Part shown: positions 62,794 to 64,000 of the stretch, one piece after another
Layout: each line of letters begins with the position of its first letter
Position numbering within the stretch: the stretch's first letter is position 1
Assembly: GCA_937871985.1 (NCBI GenBank)
Contig: CALMPB010000327.1
Coordinates: forward strand, 25,784-89,783
From: an uncultured Burkholderiaceae bacterium
GTDB taxonomy: Bacteria > Pseudomonadota > Gammaproteobacteria > Burkholderiales > Burkholderiaceae
Length of the DNA stretch: 64,000 bases
Direction: 5' to 3'
Notes under the pieces: generated by a model
Told to the model about the DNA's origin: nothing
Seen by the model: the letters and a program-made list of their open reading frames with translations, nothing else
The model's database searches: none
Program-made: the position numbers and the translations under genes

Positions 62794-63753
62794 TCAATAC
62801 ATCGCGCCGGGCCACTGAATCACCGACGAGCGGATCGCCGGGATGGATTCCACTTTCTGGATAAACGCCTCAACAGCGGGCTTTGCGCCGCCGGCCCAGA
62901 ACGATTCGACGGCCATGTTCTTCATGCGCAGCAATTCCAGCCCCCAATACAAATCGGCCATGGTCATGGTGTCGCCTACCACCCAGCCGCTGCCTGAATT
63001 GAGCATCCGTTCCAGATGGTTGCACCCGGCTTCGGCCTTGTCGTAGGCCGTTTGCATGGCCTCGGGAGTGAACAACTGCTCGGCCGCCTGCAGTTCTTTG
63101 GCGCGTTTGGCGGAATAGCCCCTGACGAGATCCGCGTCGTCGCCAAACTTTTCCAGGTAATGATCGCAGCGCTCGACCTTGCTCATGGCAAAGCCCACGC
63201 CGTTGCTCTTGCGGCGCGATTCAGGCCGGTGATCTTCGCCTGGCGGCTTCCCGGCCAGCATCTGGTAATTGGGCATATTGTCGACAAAGTCCACTTCAGC
63301 CTCGATGGCGTCCAGCAAGGCTCGCGGACGTAAGGTGGCCTCGTCCGCCGCGATCTCGTCCAGATAAACGCAAATACGCTTCGAATCGACCAGTACCCGT
63401 CCAGCCTCCCAATCGATCAGCGTCGGCACCACGGCCGGATCGCATCCGCCCTGCGTCGCCGAAGTGCTGCCCGTGTGGCCAGCCACCAGGCCGCCGCCAA
63501 GTTCGGCGCAACCGATCAGGCGCAGCCGGATATTGGCCGGCAGATAAGTCTGGCCTTCAAAGATATTCAACACGCACGAACGGTATGGAATGCCATGATG
63601 AGCCAGAACGGCGCGCACTTTCTGCGAGCAAATCGAATTGGCCGCATGAAAAAGCTCGAACCGGGGTTCTTTCGAGCCGCTTTCGCCCACGATCTCGCCG
63701 CCTCCCAAGCTGCTTCGCAGCTCCGCGGCAATCTGTTCCAGGCTTTTGGACAT
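62794..63753 (-). CDS. PcpC/LinD-like glutathione S-transferase family protein
   Basis: The 319-residue GST-fold protein resembles the glutathione-dependent reductive dehalogenases PcpC and LinD. It has FELFHAANSICSQKVRAVLA with the active-site Cys (C42) in the place of PcpC Cys13, and LVAGHTGSTSATQGGCDPAV, then VPTLIDWEAGRVLVDSKRIC, typical of this group. The C-terminal helical domain ends VVGDTMTMADLYWGLELLRM. ATG 63753 has GGAGACC upstream. Dehalogenation is possible but ring-cleavage or other GSH-dependent chemistry is equally open. Confidence 0.82.
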   Translation of the reverse strand: MSKSLEQIAAELRSSLGGGEIVGESGSKEPRFELFHAANSICSQKVRAVLAHHGIPYRSCVLNIFEGQTYLPANIRLRLIGCAELGGGLVAGHTGSTSATQGGCDPAVVPTLIDWEAGRVLVDSKRICVYLDEIAADEATLRPRALLDAIEAEVDFVDNMPNYQMLAGKPPGEDHRPESRRKSNGVGFAMSKVERCDHYLEKFGDDADLVRGYSAKRAKELQAAEQLFTPEAMQTAYDKAEAGCNHLERMLNSGSGWVVGDTMTMADLYWGLELLRMKNMAVESFWAGGAKPAVEAFIQKVESIPAIRSSVIQWPGAMY

Positions 63754-63943
63754 ATGGAGGTCTCCTTCCGTATAGATAGATGATCCGCAAAAATATAGCA
63801 CCCGGATACAGGACGCATAAGATGCAGAATCCCGGCACGCGATGCTGGTAAGTAATCAACGGAGTTTGAAGGAGTCCTAAACGGCAGGTGCCGACGAAAG
63901 CGTGTCACACGCTCATCGAGACGGACGGCGCGGGCTGGGCCGT

Positions 63944-63984
63944 AAAAAAACAAAGCCCCCGCAACGGCGAGTTGCGGGGGCTTT
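63944..63984 (-). terminator. strong terminator of a gene beyond the right edge
   Basis: AAAGCCCCCGCAAC (63952-63965) and GTTGCGGGGGCTTT (63971-63984) form a perfect 14-base stem with a five-base loop. On the minus strand it is followed by GTTTTTTT. It would end a transcript entering from the right. Confidence 0.88.
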
Positions 63985-64000
63985 GAGGGATAAGAGCCTG

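Overview
The window is a chromosomal stretch of a high-GC betaproteobacterium, most likely Alcaligenaceae (Bordetella/Achromobacter/Pusillimonas relatives). This rests on protein character and local gene order (hemF-nadD-rsfS-rlmH-pyk-maf, mnmA beside aroG, tldD beside a nitrilase-like gene, an H-NS-type protein with the TWTGRGKPPRW motif). Only one RNA gene, a tRNA-Lys(CTT), was found. No insertion sequence, CRISPR array or prophage was seen.

Layout, left to right. (1) 1-1.3 kb: end of an IclR-type regulator and an Asp/Glu racemase-family enzyme. (2) 1.4-10.4 kb, minus strand: a complete-looking type IVb (R64 thin-pilus-like) operon pilL-N-O-P-Q-R-S-V with tight ATGA overlaps. It has no prepilin peptidase, pilT, pilM, shufflon or recombinase in view. 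(3) 10.6-19.5 kb: housekeeping genes (tRNA-Lys, purB, a GST, two paralogous orphan genes, mnmA, an FAD-linked lactate/glycolate-type dehydrogenase, aroG). aroG is preceded by a short leader ORF rich in Phe/Tyr codons and a terminator hairpin, which together look like a ribosome-mediated attenuator. (4) 19.6-26.8 kb: a two-armed osmoprotection locus. Ectoine/hydroxyectoine importer genes ehuBCDA (plus) converge on biosynthesis genes ectR-A-B-C-D (minus). Both promoters carry almost the same inverted repeat, ATTT(C/G)A-GT-TGAAAT, suggesting that the MarR protein EctR controls uptake and synthesis together. (5) 26.9-34.5 kb: tldD, a nitrilase-family amidohydrolase, an H-NS-like protein, a DUF4136-type lipoprotein, pepN and fbp.

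(6) 34.5-42.2 kb: an aromatic-degradation cluster. A Rieske ring-hydroxylating oxygenase (alpha and beta), a dihydrodiol-dehydrogenase-like SDR, a LigB-type extradiol dioxygenase with a separate LigA-like partner, an alpha/beta hydrolase, a divergent SDR and a GntR regulator are flanked by a solute-binding protein and a cupin. The logical order is hydroxylation, re-aromatisation, ring cleavage, hydrolysis; the substrate cannot be read from sequence. (7) 42.3-52.6 kb: a short tandem repeat, then housekeeping genes (qor, a HerA-like ATPase, yebC, purD, hemF, nadD, rsfS, rlmH, pyk, maf).

(8) 52.7-62.7 kb: a catabolic block with visibly lower GC than its surroundings, starting right after maf. 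One arm (minus) encodes a three-subunit molybdenum hydroxylase (CoxL/S/M type, not a true CO dehydrogenase), a branched-chain-amino-acid-type binding protein and a CoxG-like protein. The other arm (plus) encodes a second Rieske oxygenase (alpha/beta), a D-tartrate-dehydratase-like enolase-superfamily enzyme and a VOC protein. A TetR regulator sits between the arms. This combination is the best candidate in the window for an undescribed pathway. (9) 62.8-64 kb: a PcpC/LinD-like glutathione-dependent enzyme and a terminator for a gene beyond the right edge.
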